DNA from: Heteroscillospira sp050943935
GTDB lineage: Bacteria > Bacillota > Clostridia > Oscillospirales > Oscillospiraceae
Direction: 5' to 3'
NCBI GenBank assembly: GCA_050943935.1
Contig: JBMNQC010000003.1
Location: forward strand, 1-64,000
DNA: 64,000 bases
Part shown: positions 32,513 through 42,388 of the stretch, piece after piece
Numbering within the stretch: position 1 is the stretch's first letter
Layout of the letters: every line of letters starts with the position of its first letter
Translations under genes and position numbers: made by a program
The notes under the pieces: model-generated
What the model was told of the DNA's origin: nothing
The model's database searches: none
The model's input: only the letters and a program-made list of their open reading frames with translations

Positions 32513-33790
32513 TCAGCCGCCGGAGGGCATGATGGAGAAGTGCATATAGTCGTACCATCCGCTGCGGTATCCCTGGCCGCCCCAGCCCCAGCCGTAGGCC
32601 TTAAAGGCCCTGACCACGCTGCCGTTGGCTGTGATGGAATAGGGGCTGCTCCCCGGCCACCAGCCGTCGCCCACGGAGCAGACCAGGCTGCCGCCGGAAT
32701 AGTAGCCGTAGGCATTCTGGGATGGGTTAATATCTATGGCGCAGCCCCAGCTGTGGCGCAGGGTGTCGCTGTATCTGGCGCCGCCCACGGACTGGATGGG
32801 GAATTTCTCCGGATCGTTGTAAATGGCGGTGAATATGCCCCGCACATCCTCAGCTACAAGCTTGTGCACCTGGAGCCAGGCGGTGGTGGAGTATTTCACT
32901 CCGCTGGAGTTGATGCGCCACACAGGCACCTCCACATCCACTATGTAGCCTGCGGCGTCTGCGGCGGAGGTAAAGTAGCTCTTGTAGGGGCTGCCGAACA
33001 GCATCTCGCGGAGAGCGTCAGTAGCCTTTCCGTAGGCATTCAGCAGGCCGTTCTGCTGGATGTAAGTGGCAAAGGGCGTGCCGCTGGGCACGATGGAGGG
33101 CGCCGTGGGCTCCTCCCTCTCCACCACGCTGTAGTCAAAGTCGGGCTTCACCCGCTCGTTGTTCCAAAGCAGGCGGTACACCGCCATAGCGGCCTGAGCG
33201 CGGGTAAGGGTCTCCCCTCCGCCGAAGCTGCCGTCTGTAAAGCCGGTGATAACGCCTTTGCCGTAGGCCTGCTCAACGAAGGGACGATAGCTCTTGGGCA
33301 CATTGGAGTAGTCGCTTATGGCCTTGTCCGGAGAGCTTATCTTGACGGTATCCTCCATCATAACGCCCTCCATGGCGTTTGCCACCATAACAGCCATCTC
33401 GTAGCGGGTGATATTTTCCTCCAGCTCCGAGGCGTTGAGCTCTATGACGTTGCCGTTGTTATACTCCAGCAGGCCGTTTTCGCAGGCCATCAGCCACGAC
33501 GACTCAGACCAGTGGATATGCCGCAGCGGAGTGACGGAGCCGACCAGCTCCGTAGCCACAGATATCATTTTAATAAACTCGGATCGGCGTATGGGGCGGT
33601 CCGGATAAAAATTGCCGTCGGTATCGCCGTTTATTATCTCCAGAGCGCTGAGCCAGCCCACGCACTCATAATACCAGTCGCTCTCCTGCACATCCGGGAA
33701 GCTTCTGAATTCAAAGGCGGATGCCGGCAGCGCCAGAGCGCTCAGCGTAAGGCACAGGGCCAGAACCAGCGCAAGTAATCTCTTTTTCAA
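32513..33790 (-). CDS. SLH-domain cell-wall peptidase, M15 (VanY/D,D-carboxypeptidase-like) family
   Basis: 425 residues: signal peptide (1-25, ending ASAF), SLH-type repeats from about 28 to 215 (SFPDVQESDWYYECVGWLSA; NGDTDGNFYPDRPIRRSEF; GFTDGSFGGGETLTRAQAA), a linker, and a C-terminal M15 peptidase domain. Probable zinc ligands are His346 and Asp353 in RHSWGCAIDIN and His417 in YDYMHFSI. It should be exported, bind the wall through its SLH repeats and cut peptidoglycan peptides. It is monocistronic, with its own terminator. The sequence does not tell endopeptidase from carboxypeptidase. Confidence 0.9.
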   Translation of the reverse strand: MKKRLLALVLALCLTLSALALPASAFEFRSFPDVQESDWYYECVGWLSALEIINGDTDGNFYPDRPIRRSEFIKMISVATELVGSVTPLRHIHWSESSWLMACENGLLEYNNGNVIELNASELEENITRYEMAVMVANAMEGVMMEDTVKISSPDKAISDYSNVPKSYRPFVEQAYGKGVITGFTDGSFGGGETLTRAQAAMAVYRLLWNNERVKPDFDYSVVEREEPTAPSIVPSGTPFATYIQQNGLLNAYGKATDALREMLFGSPYKSYFTSAADAAGYIVDVEVPVWRINSSGVKYSTTAWLQVHKLVAEDVRGIFTAIYNDPEKFPIQSVGGARYSDTLRHSWGCAIDINPSQNAYGYYSGGSLVCSVGDGWWPGSSPYSITANGSVVRAFKAYGWGWGGQGYRSGWYDYMHFSIMPSGG

Positions 33791-33825
33791 TCGTGTACCC
33801 CCTTTTTCTCTCTCGGGCTTGTTTT

Positions 33826-34206
33826 TTACAGTTCGAAGGCATAGGGCATAAGCTGGTCCAGCTTATAGCTCACATAGCGTCCTCCGGCCTTGGTGCACAG
33901 CACCTCTATGCGCGGCGCGAACTCGTGCATAAACTGGCGGCAGGCGCCGCAGGGCATACAGTAGTTCTCGCTTTCGCCGTGTATGGCTATGCGCACAAAT
34001 TCGCGCTTGCCCTCGCTCACAGCTTTCACAAAGGCCGTACGCTCGGCGCATATCGTGCTGCCCAGGGCGGCGTTCTCCACGTTGCATCCGGTATACACCG
34101 TGCCGTCGGCACATTCCAGCGCGGCTCCCACGGGGAATTTGGAATAGGGCACATAGGCGTTTTTCGCCGCCTTTTCCGCTATTTCCAGAAGCTCTCTGTC
34201 CTTCAT
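33826..34206 (-). CDS. cdd: cytidine deaminase
   Basis: 126 residues; deaminates cytidine and deoxycytidine in pyrimidine salvage. The zinc and catalytic site is CNVENAALGSTICAERTA with Cys and Glu, and PCGACRQ with two further zinc cysteines. The ATG at 34206 follows a GGGTGAAAC stretch; the frame runs upstream into the gtrA spacer. It lies 7 bases after gtrA. Confidence 0.96.
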   Translation of the reverse strand: MKDRELLEIAEKAAKNAYVPYSKFPVGAALECADGTVYTGCNVENAALGSTICAERTAFVKAVSEGKREFVRIAIHGESENYCMPCGACRQFMHEFAPRIEVLCTKAGGRYVSYKLDQLMPYAFEL

Positions 34207-34213
34207 TGCCGTT

Positions 34214-34633
34214 TCACCCTTCCTTAATATTAAATACAAGTATCTTGTAACCGAAATAATTCAGCACCATGGTCACGCCGGTCACCACCAGCTTGGCCAG
34301 ATACTTCCACATTCCCAGGCCGGTGAACAATTCTATAAGCCCCGCGCTCACCGCCCAGGATACGCCGTTCACTACAAGGAAGCGCACTATGCGCATGAAC
34401 TGCCCGGCGCCCCTCTCCTTCTTTGCGTCGGAGAAGGTGACGAAGCGGTTGAGCACAAAGCTGCACACTATGCCCGCTCCGTAGCCCAGGCTCTGCGCCC
34501 CGGCGGGCTTCATTACAAGCAGCTCCGAAGCCATGGTGAACACCAGGAAGTCCACAGCTGTGTTCACAATGCCCACGGCGCCGAATTTTATAACGCGCAT
34601 ATAGCGCGTGATAAGCTCTTTCACCGCGCCCAC
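34214..34633 (-). CDS. GtrA-family membrane protein
   Basis: 139 residues with four membrane helices: FGAVGIVNTAVDFLVFTMAS, GYGAGIVCSFVLNRFVTF, then two more. GtrA proteins are thought to flip lipid-linked sugars or assist wall glycosylation. It lies between the lipoprotein gene and cdd with spacers of 5 and 7 bases, so the three share a transcript, though their roles look unrelated. Confidence 0.88.
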   Translation of the reverse strand: MGAVKELITRYMRVIKFGAVGIVNTAVDFLVFTMASELLVMKPAGAQSLGYGAGIVCSFVLNRFVTFSDAKKERGAGQFMRIVRFLVVNGVSWAVSAGLIELFTGLGMWKYLAKLVVTGVTMVLNYFGYKILVFNIKEG

Positions 34634-34638
34634 CTCAA

Positions 34639-36219
34639 TTAATCCAAATTTATCGTCCAGTTTTCAAAGTTCTGGAACACGTTGTACTGCGTTGGGCTGG
34701 CTCCGGTCACCACGCCCCGGTGGGTAAGCACCTCGGTCTTTTCAAACAGTATGGGCACTATGGGAGCGGTATCCTGCAAATACTTGCACATAAGTTCGCA
34801 GTTCATCTGCCGTGTATCGTCGCCCGAGGCCAGATAGTCGTCAATATAGGTCTCGTAGCCGGGGTCGGATATTTTTCCAAAATTCAGGTTTCCGTCCTCC
34901 GTCAGCAGCTGAGTGAGATTGAAGTCGGCAGAGAGCTTCACCTCTGCGTAGTACATATCAAACTCCCCCTCCTCCAGAGCCTCCTGGTAGTCGCTCCAGT
35001 TCAGCTCACGGAGGTTCACCTCAAGCCCCAGCTCCCGGAGGTTTTCGGCAATGTCACGGGCTGCGCTCACCTTGGCGGCGCTGTCGCCGCAGACTATGAA
35101 GTCCAGCTTGATATCCACCACCACGCTGCCCATCATAAACTCCAGCATGCCGTCGGCGTCCAGATCCTCAGCTCCGGCGTTTTTCAGAGAGGCGGCCGCC
35201 CTTTCCGGGCTGTACACAAAGTTATTGGCAAAGTTCTGGTTATACAGCGAGCTGAGGGGACTGATGGGCAGGGTGCTGCCCACAGCCGCGCCGCCCATGG
35301 AGTCGGTGACTATCTGCTCTCTGTCCACGGCGAAAGTTACAAAATAGCGGAACTTTGGATAGCAGAAAAACGCGCTGTTCTGGTTGAAGCCCAGATAGTG
35401 CAGGTTGGTGGTGTTGCAGTAGCGCTTCTCGTTTGCGCTGCCGTAGCCCAGATCGCTGAGGCCGGTTGGGTCGTTTTCCACCAGGTCTATAAGCGAATCC
35501 TCAAAGGCGGATATGGTGCTCTCCGGCCCGGTGTAGGACTTCAGATATATGGTGTCTATGGGCATTTCCGCAGCTTTGGGATGCCCGCTCCAGAGGCGCA
35601 GCTCCGTGTGGTCCTCATTATACATATAAGGCCCCGTGCCCACGGGGGCTATGTCCTCTCCGCTTCCGCTTTTCACCACAGGCAGATTCAGCAGGCTTGG
35701 GAACTGCATATCCGCCTTGTTGAGACTCACAAGCAGCATTTCATCGTCCATGGCGGTCACGCCGTACATATTGGCCAGACGCCCGGCGTACTCATTGCCC
35801 AGCTTTGCGCGGTTGAGGGAGTAGGCCACGTCACGGGCGGTGAGAGCGCTTCCGTCCTGGAACTTCGCGGTTGTGTCCACATAAAAAGTCCAGATTATGC
35901 CATCGCTGGTCTCTGCTTTGGTTATAAGGCCGTAACTGACATTAAAGTTGCCGTCCAGCTCCATCATGCTCTCAAACACCAGAGGCATAAACAGGCGGTT
36001 CAGCACGCTGGTGTCCGTATACGGGTGGAAGGTTCCGCTCTGGTCGCTGTTCAGGGAAAATATATTGTCAGCCGCGGCGATATCTTCAATTTCCTCGCCT
36101 ATGGTGCTGCCCTGCACCTCCTGCTCCGGCTGTTCCACGCTGCCGCGGCAGCCGGACATGCCCAGCGCGAGAGCCGCGCTCAGCACCAGACAGCCCAGTT
36201 TTTTTATCTTACTTGGCAT
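34639..36219 (-). CDS. ABC transporter substrate-binding lipoprotein, family 5 (oligopeptide/dipeptide type)
   Basis: 526 residues. Signal peptide with lipobox LGMSGC (Cys24), then the bilobed SBP_bac_5 fold: SGTFHPYTDTSVLNRLFMPL, TTAKFQDGSALTARDVAYSL, and NLRELGLEVNLRELNWSDYQ. It should capture peptides or similar ligands outside the membrane. No permease or ATPase genes are adjacent, so its transporter is encoded elsewhere or it acts alone. The start is set by AGGAG 8 bases before the ATG at 36219. Confidence 0.9.
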   Translation of the reverse strand: MPSKIKKLGCLVLSAALALGMSGCRGSVEQPEQEVQGSTIGEEIEDIAAADNIFSLNSDQSGTFHPYTDTSVLNRLFMPLVFESMMELDGNFNVSYGLITKAETSDGIIWTFYVDTTAKFQDGSALTARDVAYSLNRAKLGNEYAGRLANMYGVTAMDDEMLLVSLNKADMQFPSLLNLPVVKSGSGEDIAPVGTGPYMYNEDHTELRLWSGHPKAAEMPIDTIYLKSYTGPESTISAFEDSLIDLVENDPTGLSDLGYGSANEKRYCNTTNLHYLGFNQNSAFFCYPKFRYFVTFAVDREQIVTDSMGGAAVGSTLPISPLSSLYNQNFANNFVYSPERAAASLKNAGAEDLDADGMLEFMMGSVVVDIKLDFIVCGDSAAKVSAARDIAENLRELGLEVNLRELNWSDYQEALEEGEFDMYYAEVKLSADFNLTQLLTEDGNLNFGKISDPGYETYIDDYLASGDDTRQMNCELMCKYLQDTAPIVPILFEKTEVLTHRGVVTGASPTQYNVFQNFENWTINLD

Positions 36220-36242
36220 CCGATTCGCTCCTGTCGGAAATT

Positions 36243-37040
36243 TTATATGACGATAAAGGCGGCCTGACTGCCCCGCTCCCCCCGCGTGACCCGGTGGGAC
36301 CAGAACTTGTCCGGCGCGCACATGGTGCACTCGTCCGAGACGTCTATATGTCCGGCGCTCAGCCCCAGCTCCAGCAGGCGGTATCTGTCCGCAGCCCGCA
36401 GGTCCGCGAGATATTTGCCGGGCGTATCCGGTTTTTCCCGGATAAACTCCCAGGCGGCGGCGCCCAGCCAGCCGTTCATGGCCTCTGTCACATCCGCGCC
36501 CACCTCAAAGCAGCAGGCGCCTATGGCGGGGCCTATGGCCGCCCGGATGTTCCCGGGCTTCGCCCCCAGGCCCTCCAGCTTTTTCACGGCCTCGCCCAGA
36601 ATATCCGCGACCGTGCTGCGCCAGCCGCAGTGGACGGCGGCCGCCGTCCCGGCCTCCGGGTCGCACAGCAGCACCGGCACGCAGTCGGCGGTGTAGCACA
36701 CCAGGGGCAGGTCTTTTATATCCGTATACAGTCCGTCGCACTCATAGGGGATGGGGGTAAAAAGCTCGCGGCTGTCCTCCGGCGCGGCATAGCGGACCTC
36801 TCTGCCATGCACCTGGCGGGTATACACCAGCCTGCCCGGGTCGAAGCCCACGGCTTCCGCCGCCCGGCGGTAGTTTTCCCGGACACAGTCCGGGTCGTCT
36901 CCCCGGTTCTCACCAAGGTTCAGGCTCTCGCAGTATCCGCTGCTCACGCCGCCCAGCCTGGTTGTAAAGCCGTGGCGGAAGGGTATGAGGCTGCTCTTTA
37001 TAAGCGGCACGCCGTTCACGCAGCTTTCATAGAAGGCCAT
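36243..37040 (-). CDS. pgeF: PgeF/YfiH-type laccase-domain protein
   Basis: 265 residues of the Cu-oxidase_4 (YfiH) family, known as polyphenol oxidase or, from biochemistry on relatives, a zinc purine nucleosidase-like enzyme and a peptidoglycan-editing factor. Metal ligands are visible: histidine in RQVHG, cysteine in YTADCVPVLL, histidine in AAVHCGWRSTVADIL. It sits 9 bases after secA, so it is cotranscribed with it. Confidence 0.92.
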   Translation of the reverse strand: MAFYESCVNGVPLIKSSLIPFRHGFTTRLGGVSSGYCESLNLGENRGDDPDCVRENYRRAAEAVGFDPGRLVYTRQVHGREVRYAAPEDSRELFTPIPYECDGLYTDIKDLPLVCYTADCVPVLLCDPEAGTAAAVHCGWRSTVADILGEAVKKLEGLGAKPGNIRAAIGPAIGACCFEVGADVTEAMNGWLGAAAWEFIREKPDTPGKYLADLRAADRYRLLELGLSAGHIDVSDECTMCAPDKFWSHRVTRGERGSQAAFIVI

Positions 37041-37049
37041 ATTCCGCCC

Positions 37050-39812
37050 TCAGTCCTGCTCATACATGCCGCAGCATTTTTTATACTTCTTGCCGCTGCC
37101 GCAGGGACAGGGGTCGTTGCGTCCGGGCTTCTTCGCCTTCTTCAAGGGCTGGCGCTTCACAGGTTCGCCGCCGGCGCTGGCGGTATTGGCCTTTGCCACG
37201 GCTTTGCGCTGCACATTCGCTCCCACCTGCACCTGTACGGTGAAGATACGGCGGGCCACCTCGGCCTTTATGCCGTCTATCATCTCCTCGAACATGGTGA
37301 AGCCCTCTTCCTTATAGGCATCCACCGGCTTGGTATTGCCGAAAGCCCTCAGACCTATGCCCCGGCGCAGCTCCTGCATGGCGTCTATGTGCTCCATCCA
37401 GTACTGGTCAACCACACCCAGCACGACCACCTGCTCAATTTCGCGCATAAGGGGCTTGCCGGTGCGGGGATTGAGGCCGAAGGCCTCCTCCCGCCGCTCG
37501 TATACCCTGCGGGCGATATCCATAAGCAGCCCGGTGAGCGTATCCGTATCCAGAGTATTCAGGGGATGCTCCGCCGTGTTTATCTCACCCGGCAGAAGGA
37601 AGAGCTTCTCAAAGGGAGAGAGCATCTCCTGCAGCTCTGCCTCGTTCTCCGGATGGGGCTTATCGGCCATGAGCAGGGCGATATGTCCGCGCACATAGTC
37701 ACGGACCATGGCCAGCACATTGTCCTTGATATCCTCGCCGTCCAGCACGCGCCGGCGCTCCTCGTATATGGTGTTGCGCTGCACGTTCATAACGTCGTCA
37801 AACTCCAGCACGCTTTTACGGGACTGGAAGTTGCGGCTCTCCACGTTTTTCTGAGCCTGCTCTATGCCGCTGGACATCATCTTGAAGTCTATGGGCGCGT
37901 CCTCGTCCATGGTGGAGTTCAGCATGCCCATAATGCGCTCGGAGCCGAAGAGGCGCATGATATCGTCCGTGAGGGCCACATAGAAGCGGCTCTCGCCGGG
38001 GTCGCCCTGTCGGCCGGCGCGGCCTCGGAGCTGGTTGTCTATGCGGCGGGACTCGTGACGCTCGGTGCCTATGATGAACAGGCCGCCCGCCGCGCGCACC
38101 TTTTCCGCCTCTGCGGCCGTCTCCGCCTTATATAGCTCCATTTTCTCGCCGAAGAGGGCTCTGGCCTCCAGTATCTCCGCGTCGGCGGTGTCGGCGTGGC
38201 CCACGGCCTCGGCTATGACTGCGTCGGAATATCCGGCCTTTTTCAGGTCGTGCTTGGCCATATATTCGGCGTTGCCGCCCAGCATTATATCAGTACCGCG
38301 TCCGGCCATGTTGGTGGCTATGGTCACAGCCCCCAGCTTGCCCGCCTGGGCCACTATCTCGGCCTCCCGCTCGTGGTTCTTGGCGTTCAGTACGTTGTGG
38401 GCTATGCCGGTCCGCTTCAGCAGGCTTGACAGGTATTCGCTCTTTTCAATGGACACGGTGCCTACCAGCACGGGCTGGCCCTTCTGATGGCAGGCCATTA
38501 TCTGCTCTATGACCGCCCTGTTCTTGGAGTTCTCGTCCCGGTAGAGGGCGTCGTTGTGGTCTATGCGAGCCATGGGCCTGTTGGTGGGTATCTCGACTAT
38601 ATCCAGCTTATATATGGTGGCAAACTCCTCCGCCTCGGTAGCGGCGGTTCCGGTCATGCCGGAGAGCTTGTCGTACAGGCGGAAGAAGTTCTGGAAGGTG
38701 ATAGTGGCCAGAGTCTTGTTCTCGTTCTCCACCTTGACGTGCTCCTTGGCCTCTATGGCCTGGTGCAGACCCTCGGAGTAGCGGCGGCCTATCATAAGGC
38801 GGCCGGTGAACTCATCCACTATGATGACCTCGCCGTCCTTGACCACATAGTCGATGTCCTTTTTCATGACGCCGTGGGCGCGGATGGCCTGGTTTATGTG
38901 GTGAGACAGGGTGGAGTTGGCTATGTCGGACAGGTTTTCCAGGCCGAAGGCCGCCTCGGCCTTTGCTATGCCCTGAGCTGTAAGGGTGGCGGAACGGGCC
39001 TTTTCATCAACCACATAGTCGGCGTCCAGCTTCTCGTCCTCGGCCTCCTTCTCATCTATGGAGGCATAGACCTTTTTCTTCAGCCGTGCCACAAAATCGT
39101 CCACCCGGCTGTACAGCTCCGAGCTTTCCTCACCCTGGCCGGAGATGATAAGGGGGGTGCGGGCCTCGTCTATGAGTATGGAGTCCACCTCGTCCACTAT
39201 GGCAAAGGAGTGGCCCCGCTGCACCATGGTCTCCTTATAAATGGCCATGTTGTCACGCAGGTAGTCAAAGCCCATCTCGTTGTTGGTACCGTAGGTGATG
39301 TCGGCAGCGTAGGCAGCGCGACGCTGCTCTGGGGTGAGGTCGTGGACTATGAGGCCCACGGACAGTCCCATGAAGCGGTGCACCTTGCCCATCCACTCGC
39401 TGTCGCGGCGGGCCAGATAGTCGTTCACGGTCACCACGTGTACTCCCTTGCCTGCAAGAGCGTTCAGGTACGAGGGCAGCACGGCCACCAGGGTCTTGCC
39501 CTCGCCGGTCTTCATCTCCGCTATGCGGCCCTGGTGCAGCACTATGCCGCCTATGAGCTGCACCCGGAAGGGCTTCATGCCCAGCACGCGCCAGGCCGCC
39601 TCGCGGGCGGCGGCAAAAGCCTCCACCAGTATGGAATCCAGGCTCTCGCCGTTTGCCAGACGCTCCTTAAACTGTCTGGTCTTGTCCCGCAGCTCATCGT
39701 CGCTTAGGGCGGTGTACTCCGCGTCCAGCGCCTCAATGGCGTCAGCCAGCGGATATATTTTCTTCAGCTCTCTGTCTGAATAGGAGCCAAAAATCTTTGA
39801 AAAAAGTCCCAT
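37050..39812 (-). CDS. secA: preprotein translocase ATPase SecA
   Basis: 920 residues; the motor that drives proteins through SecYEG. Walker A is MKTGEGKT at about 100-107; DEAD-type box is VDEVDSILIDEARTPLIISG; the second nucleotide fold has TNMAGRGTDIMLGG. The C-terminus carries the zinc and SecB-binding motif CPCGSGKKYKKCC. A likely -10 (TATAAT, minus strand, 39882-39877) lies upstream with a weak -35. SecY is encoded in the superoperon at 21092-22393. Confidence 0.98.
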   Translation of the reverse strand: MGLFSKIFGSYSDRELKKIYPLADAIEALDAEYTALSDDELRDKTRQFKERLANGESLDSILVEAFAAAREAAWRVLGMKPFRVQLIGGIVLHQGRIAEMKTGEGKTLVAVLPSYLNALAGKGVHVVTVNDYLARRDSEWMGKVHRFMGLSVGLIVHDLTPEQRRAAYAADITYGTNNEMGFDYLRDNMAIYKETMVQRGHSFAIVDEVDSILIDEARTPLIISGQGEESSELYSRVDDFVARLKKKVYASIDEKEAEDEKLDADYVVDEKARSATLTAQGIAKAEAAFGLENLSDIANSTLSHHINQAIRAHGVMKKDIDYVVKDGEVIIVDEFTGRLMIGRRYSEGLHQAIEAKEHVKVENENKTLATITFQNFFRLYDKLSGMTGTAATEAEEFATIYKLDIVEIPTNRPMARIDHNDALYRDENSKNRAVIEQIMACHQKGQPVLVGTVSIEKSEYLSSLLKRTGIAHNVLNAKNHEREAEIVAQAGKLGAVTIATNMAGRGTDIMLGGNAEYMAKHDLKKAGYSDAVIAEAVGHADTADAEILEARALFGEKMELYKAETAAEAEKVRAAGGLFIIGTERHESRRIDNQLRGRAGRQGDPGESRFYVALTDDIMRLFGSERIMGMLNSTMDEDAPIDFKMMSSGIEQAQKNVESRNFQSRKSVLEFDDVMNVQRNTIYEERRRVLDGEDIKDNVLAMVRDYVRGHIALLMADKPHPENEAELQEMLSPFEKLFLLPGEINTAEHPLNTLDTDTLTGLLMDIARRVYERREEAFGLNPRTGKPLMREIEQVVVLGVVDQYWMEHIDAMQELRRGIGLRAFGNTKPVDAYKEEGFTMFEEMIDGIKAEVARRIFTVQVQVGANVQRKAVAKANTASAGGEPVKRQPLKKAKKPGRNDPCPCGSGKKYKKCCGMYEQD

Positions 39813-39969
39813 TGCCGTGTATCCTCCAAAACATCTATGGTACGCAGTCTACTGCGCTTATAATCATACGGATGCTATTATAACATCAAATTGTGAACAA
39901 AAAAAGAGAAATTGCTCATATTTGTCTTCTGTGGGAAAAATATTGCTCTCCCCCCAAAAGACACGGCTA

Positions 39970-39998
39970 TTGAACTGCCGATAATTTTGTAGTATACT
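39970..39998 (+). promoter_or_regulatory. promoter of the ior operon
   Basis: TTGAAC (39970-39975), a 17-base spacer and TATACT (39993-39998), 63 bases before the iorA start. It lies in the 249-base divergent region between secA and iorA. Confidence 0.7.
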
Positions 39999-40061
39999 TT
40001 ATTAAATTGCGCTTTCGCACTTCTTTGCAGCAAAGCGCCCATACTGAAAGGAAGATACGCT

Positions 40062-41801
40062 ATGAAACAACTGCTTTTGGGCAACGCCGCCGTGGCGCGC
40101 GGGCTCTACGAGGCAGGATGCCGCTTTGTCTCCGCCTACCCCGGCACCCCCTCCACCGAGATAACCGAGCAGGCCGCCCTGTATGACGAGATCTACGCCG
40201 AGTGGGCGCCCAACGAAAAGGTCGCCATGGAGGCCGCTCTCGGCGCCGCCATAGGCGGAGCCCGCAGCTTTTGCGCCATGAAGCACGTGGGTCTTAACGT
40301 GGCCGCCGACCCCCTGTTCACCGCCAGCTACACCGGCGTGAACGCCGGCATGGTCATAGCCGTGGCCGACGACCCCGGTATGCACTCCTCCCAGAACGAG
40401 CAGGATTCCCGCCACTACGCCATCGCCGCCAAGCTGCCCATGCTTGAGCCCGCCGACAGCGCCGAGTGTCTGGAATTCACAAAGCTGGCTTATAAGCTCT
40501 CTGAGGAGTACGACACCCCCGTTATTCTGCGCACCTGCACCAGAGTGGCCCACAGCCAGAGCCTGGTGGAGCTGTCCGACAGGACCGAGCTGCCCCTCCG
40601 GGCTTTTGAAAAGAACCCCCGCAAGTACGTCATGATGCCCGGCAACGCCATAGGCCGCCACGTTGTGGTGGAGGAGCGCCAGGCAAAGCTCACGGAGCTG
40701 TGTGAGACCATAGGCGTGAACCGCGTTGAGCTGGACGACACCTCCATAGGCTTCGTCACCTCCGGCACCGCCTATCAGTACCTGCGCGAGGTGTTCCCCC
40801 ACGCCAGCATCCTGAAGCTGGGCATGGTGAATCCCCTGCCCGCTCAGCTCATAAAGGACTTCGCCGCCAAGGTGGACAGGCTCATAGTCTGTGAGGAGCT
40901 GGACGGCGTTATTGAAAACCACTGCCGCGCCATAGGCGTGAAGGTATCCGGCGGTAAGGACATCTTCGGCCTTCAGGGCGAGCTGAGCCAGAGCAAGGTG
41001 CGCGAGCGCATGGGTCTTGTCTCCGAGCCCTGCGCGGAGTTCGGCGAGGCCGTGCCTCCCCGTCCCCCCGTGCTGTGCCCCGGCTGCCCCCACAGAGGCC
41101 TGTTCTACACCCTGCACAAGCTGGGCCTCACCGTGTTCGGCGACATAGGCTGCTACACCCTGGGCGCCCTGCCCCCCCTGGCCGCCGTGGACACCACCGT
41201 CTGCATGGGCGCCTCCATCTCCGGCATGCACGGCTTCAACACCGCCCGGGGCGGAGACAGCGCGAAAAATACCGTGTCCGTAATAGGCGACAGCACATTC
41301 ATGCACTCCGGCATCACCAGCCTCATAGACCTGGTGTATAATAACGGCAGCTCCACCGCCATCATTCTGGACAACTCCATCACCGGCATGACCGGCCACC
41401 AGCAGAACCCCACCACCGGCAAGACCCTGAAGGGCCAGGCCGCCCCCGCCGTGAGCATAGAGCAGCTCTGCGCCGCCGTGGGCGTTAAGAATGTCCGCGT
41501 GGTTGACCCCTACGCTCTCAAGGAGCTTGAGTCCATAGTCAAAGAGGAGCTTCAGAAGGACGAGCCCTCCGTCATCATCGCCCGCCGCCCCTGCGCCCTG
41601 CTGCCCGAGGTAAAGCCCCAGCCCGCCCTTGAGGTGGACGGCGACAAATGCGTGGGCTGCAAAATGTGCATGCGCATAGGCTGCCCCGCCATCAGCGTCA
41701 CGGAGGGCAAGGCCTCCATTGACGCCACCCTCTGCGTCGGCTGCGACCTGTGTATGCAGATGTGCAAGCCCGGCGCAATTCATAAACCGGAGGTACGGTA
41801 A
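40062..41801 (+). CDS. iorA: indolepyruvate ferredoxin oxidoreductase, alpha subunit
   Basis: 579 residues. Converts arylpyruvates, from transamination of aromatic amino acids, to aryl-acetyl-CoA while reducing ferredoxin. The N-terminal pyrimidine domain begins GNAAVARGLYEAGCRFVSAY; the TPP-binding half has CPGCPHRGLFYTL, GDIGCYTLGALPPL and a later GDSTFMHSG. The C-terminus holds two 4Fe-4S clusters, CVGCKMCMRIGC and CVGCDLCMQMC. Length is normal for the family. It forms a coupled pair with iorB, 1 base downstream. Confidence 0.95.
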   Translation: MKQLLLGNAAVARGLYEAGCRFVSAYPGTPSTEITEQAALYDEIYAEWAPNEKVAMEAALGAAIGGARSFCAMKHVGLNVAADPLFTASYTGVNAGMVIAVADDPGMHSSQNEQDSRHYAIAAKLPMLEPADSAECLEFTKLAYKLSEEYDTPVILRTCTRVAHSQSLVELSDRTELPLRAFEKNPRKYVMMPGNAIGRHVVVEERQAKLTELCETIGVNRVELDDTSIGFVTSGTAYQYLREVFPHASILKLGMVNPLPAQLIKDFAAKVDRLIVCEELDGVIENHCRAIGVKVSGGKDIFGLQGELSQSKVRERMGLVSEPCAEFGEAVPPRPPVLCPGCPHRGLFYTLHKLGLTVFGDIGCYTLGALPPLAAVDTTVCMGASISGMHGFNTARGGDSAKNTVSVIGDSTFMHSGITSLIDLVYNNGSSTAIILDNSITGMTGHQQNPTTGKTLKGQAAPAVSIEQLCAAVGVKNVRVVDPYALKELESIVKEELQKDEPSVIIARRPCALLPEVKPQPALEVDGDKCVGCKMCMRIGCPAISVTEGKASIDATLCVGCDLCMQMCKPGAIHKPEVR

Positions 41802-41802
41802 C

Positions 41803-42387
41803 ATGAGTGAAACCAAAAGCATTATGATAGTAGGCGTTGGAGGTCAGGGTACCCTGCTGGCCAGCCGCATACTGGGCAGCGCCCTGCTGGAGCTGGGCCA
41901 CGATGTTAAGCTCAGCGAGGTGCACGGCATGAGCCAGCGCGGCGGCAGCGTGGTGACCTATGTGAAATACGGCGACAAGGTCTACTCCCCCGTTGTGGAT
42001 AAGGGCGAGGCCGACTTCATTCTATCCTTCGAGCGCCTCGAGGCCGCCCGTTGGCTGAGCTGGCTGAAAAAGGACGGCGAGATGATAGTGAACGACCAGC
42101 GCATCAGCCCCATGCCCGTAATAACCGGCGCCGCCGAATACCCCGGGGACATACTGAATAAGATAAGCGCCAAGGGCGCGAAGCTCCTGGCCGTGGACGC
42201 TCTGGCCCTGGCCCTTGAGGCCGGCAGCAGCAAGGCCGTGAACGTGGTGCTCATAGGCATACTGGCCTCCATGATGGACATTCCCCGCCAGGTGTGGGAC
42301 AAGGCTCTGGAGGACAATGTGAAGCCCAGGTTCCTGGAGATGAACAAGCGCGCCTTCCAGCTGGGCTACAAGGCCGGCAAAAAATAA
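41803..42387 (+). CDS. iorB: indolepyruvate ferredoxin oxidoreductase, beta subunit
   Basis: 194 residues, the gamma-type domain of 2-oxoacid ferredoxin oxidoreductases: IMIVGVGGQGTLLASRILG, then EVHGMSQRGGSVVTYVKYG. It pairs with IorA to make the active enzyme. The ATG at 41803 is set by CCGGAGGT. It ends 1 base before the next ORF, so the three genes are one operon. Confidence 0.95.
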   Translation: MSETKSIMIVGVGGQGTLLASRILGSALLELGHDVKLSEVHGMSQRGGSVVTYVKYGDKVYSPVVDKGEADFILSFERLEAARWLSWLKKDGEMIVNDQRISPMPVITGAAEYPGDILNKISAKGAKLLAVDALALALEAGSSKAVNVVLIGILASMMDIPRQVWDKALEDNVKPRFLEMNKRAFQLGYKAGKK

Positions 42388-42388
42388 G

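Noticed and set aside
32540..33778. 412-codon plus-strand frame opposite the SLH/M15 gene, and similar ones at 34720-36267, 36213-38135, 38487-39707 and 58934-60688
   Set aside because: All are antisense to genes with clear motifs, start without ribosome sites and show low-complexity shadow composition.
40002..41822. 606-codon minus-strand frame opposite iorA
   Set aside because: The iorA frame has catalytic and iron-sulfur motifs throughout. The antisense frame has none and is Gly/Val/Ala/His-rich.
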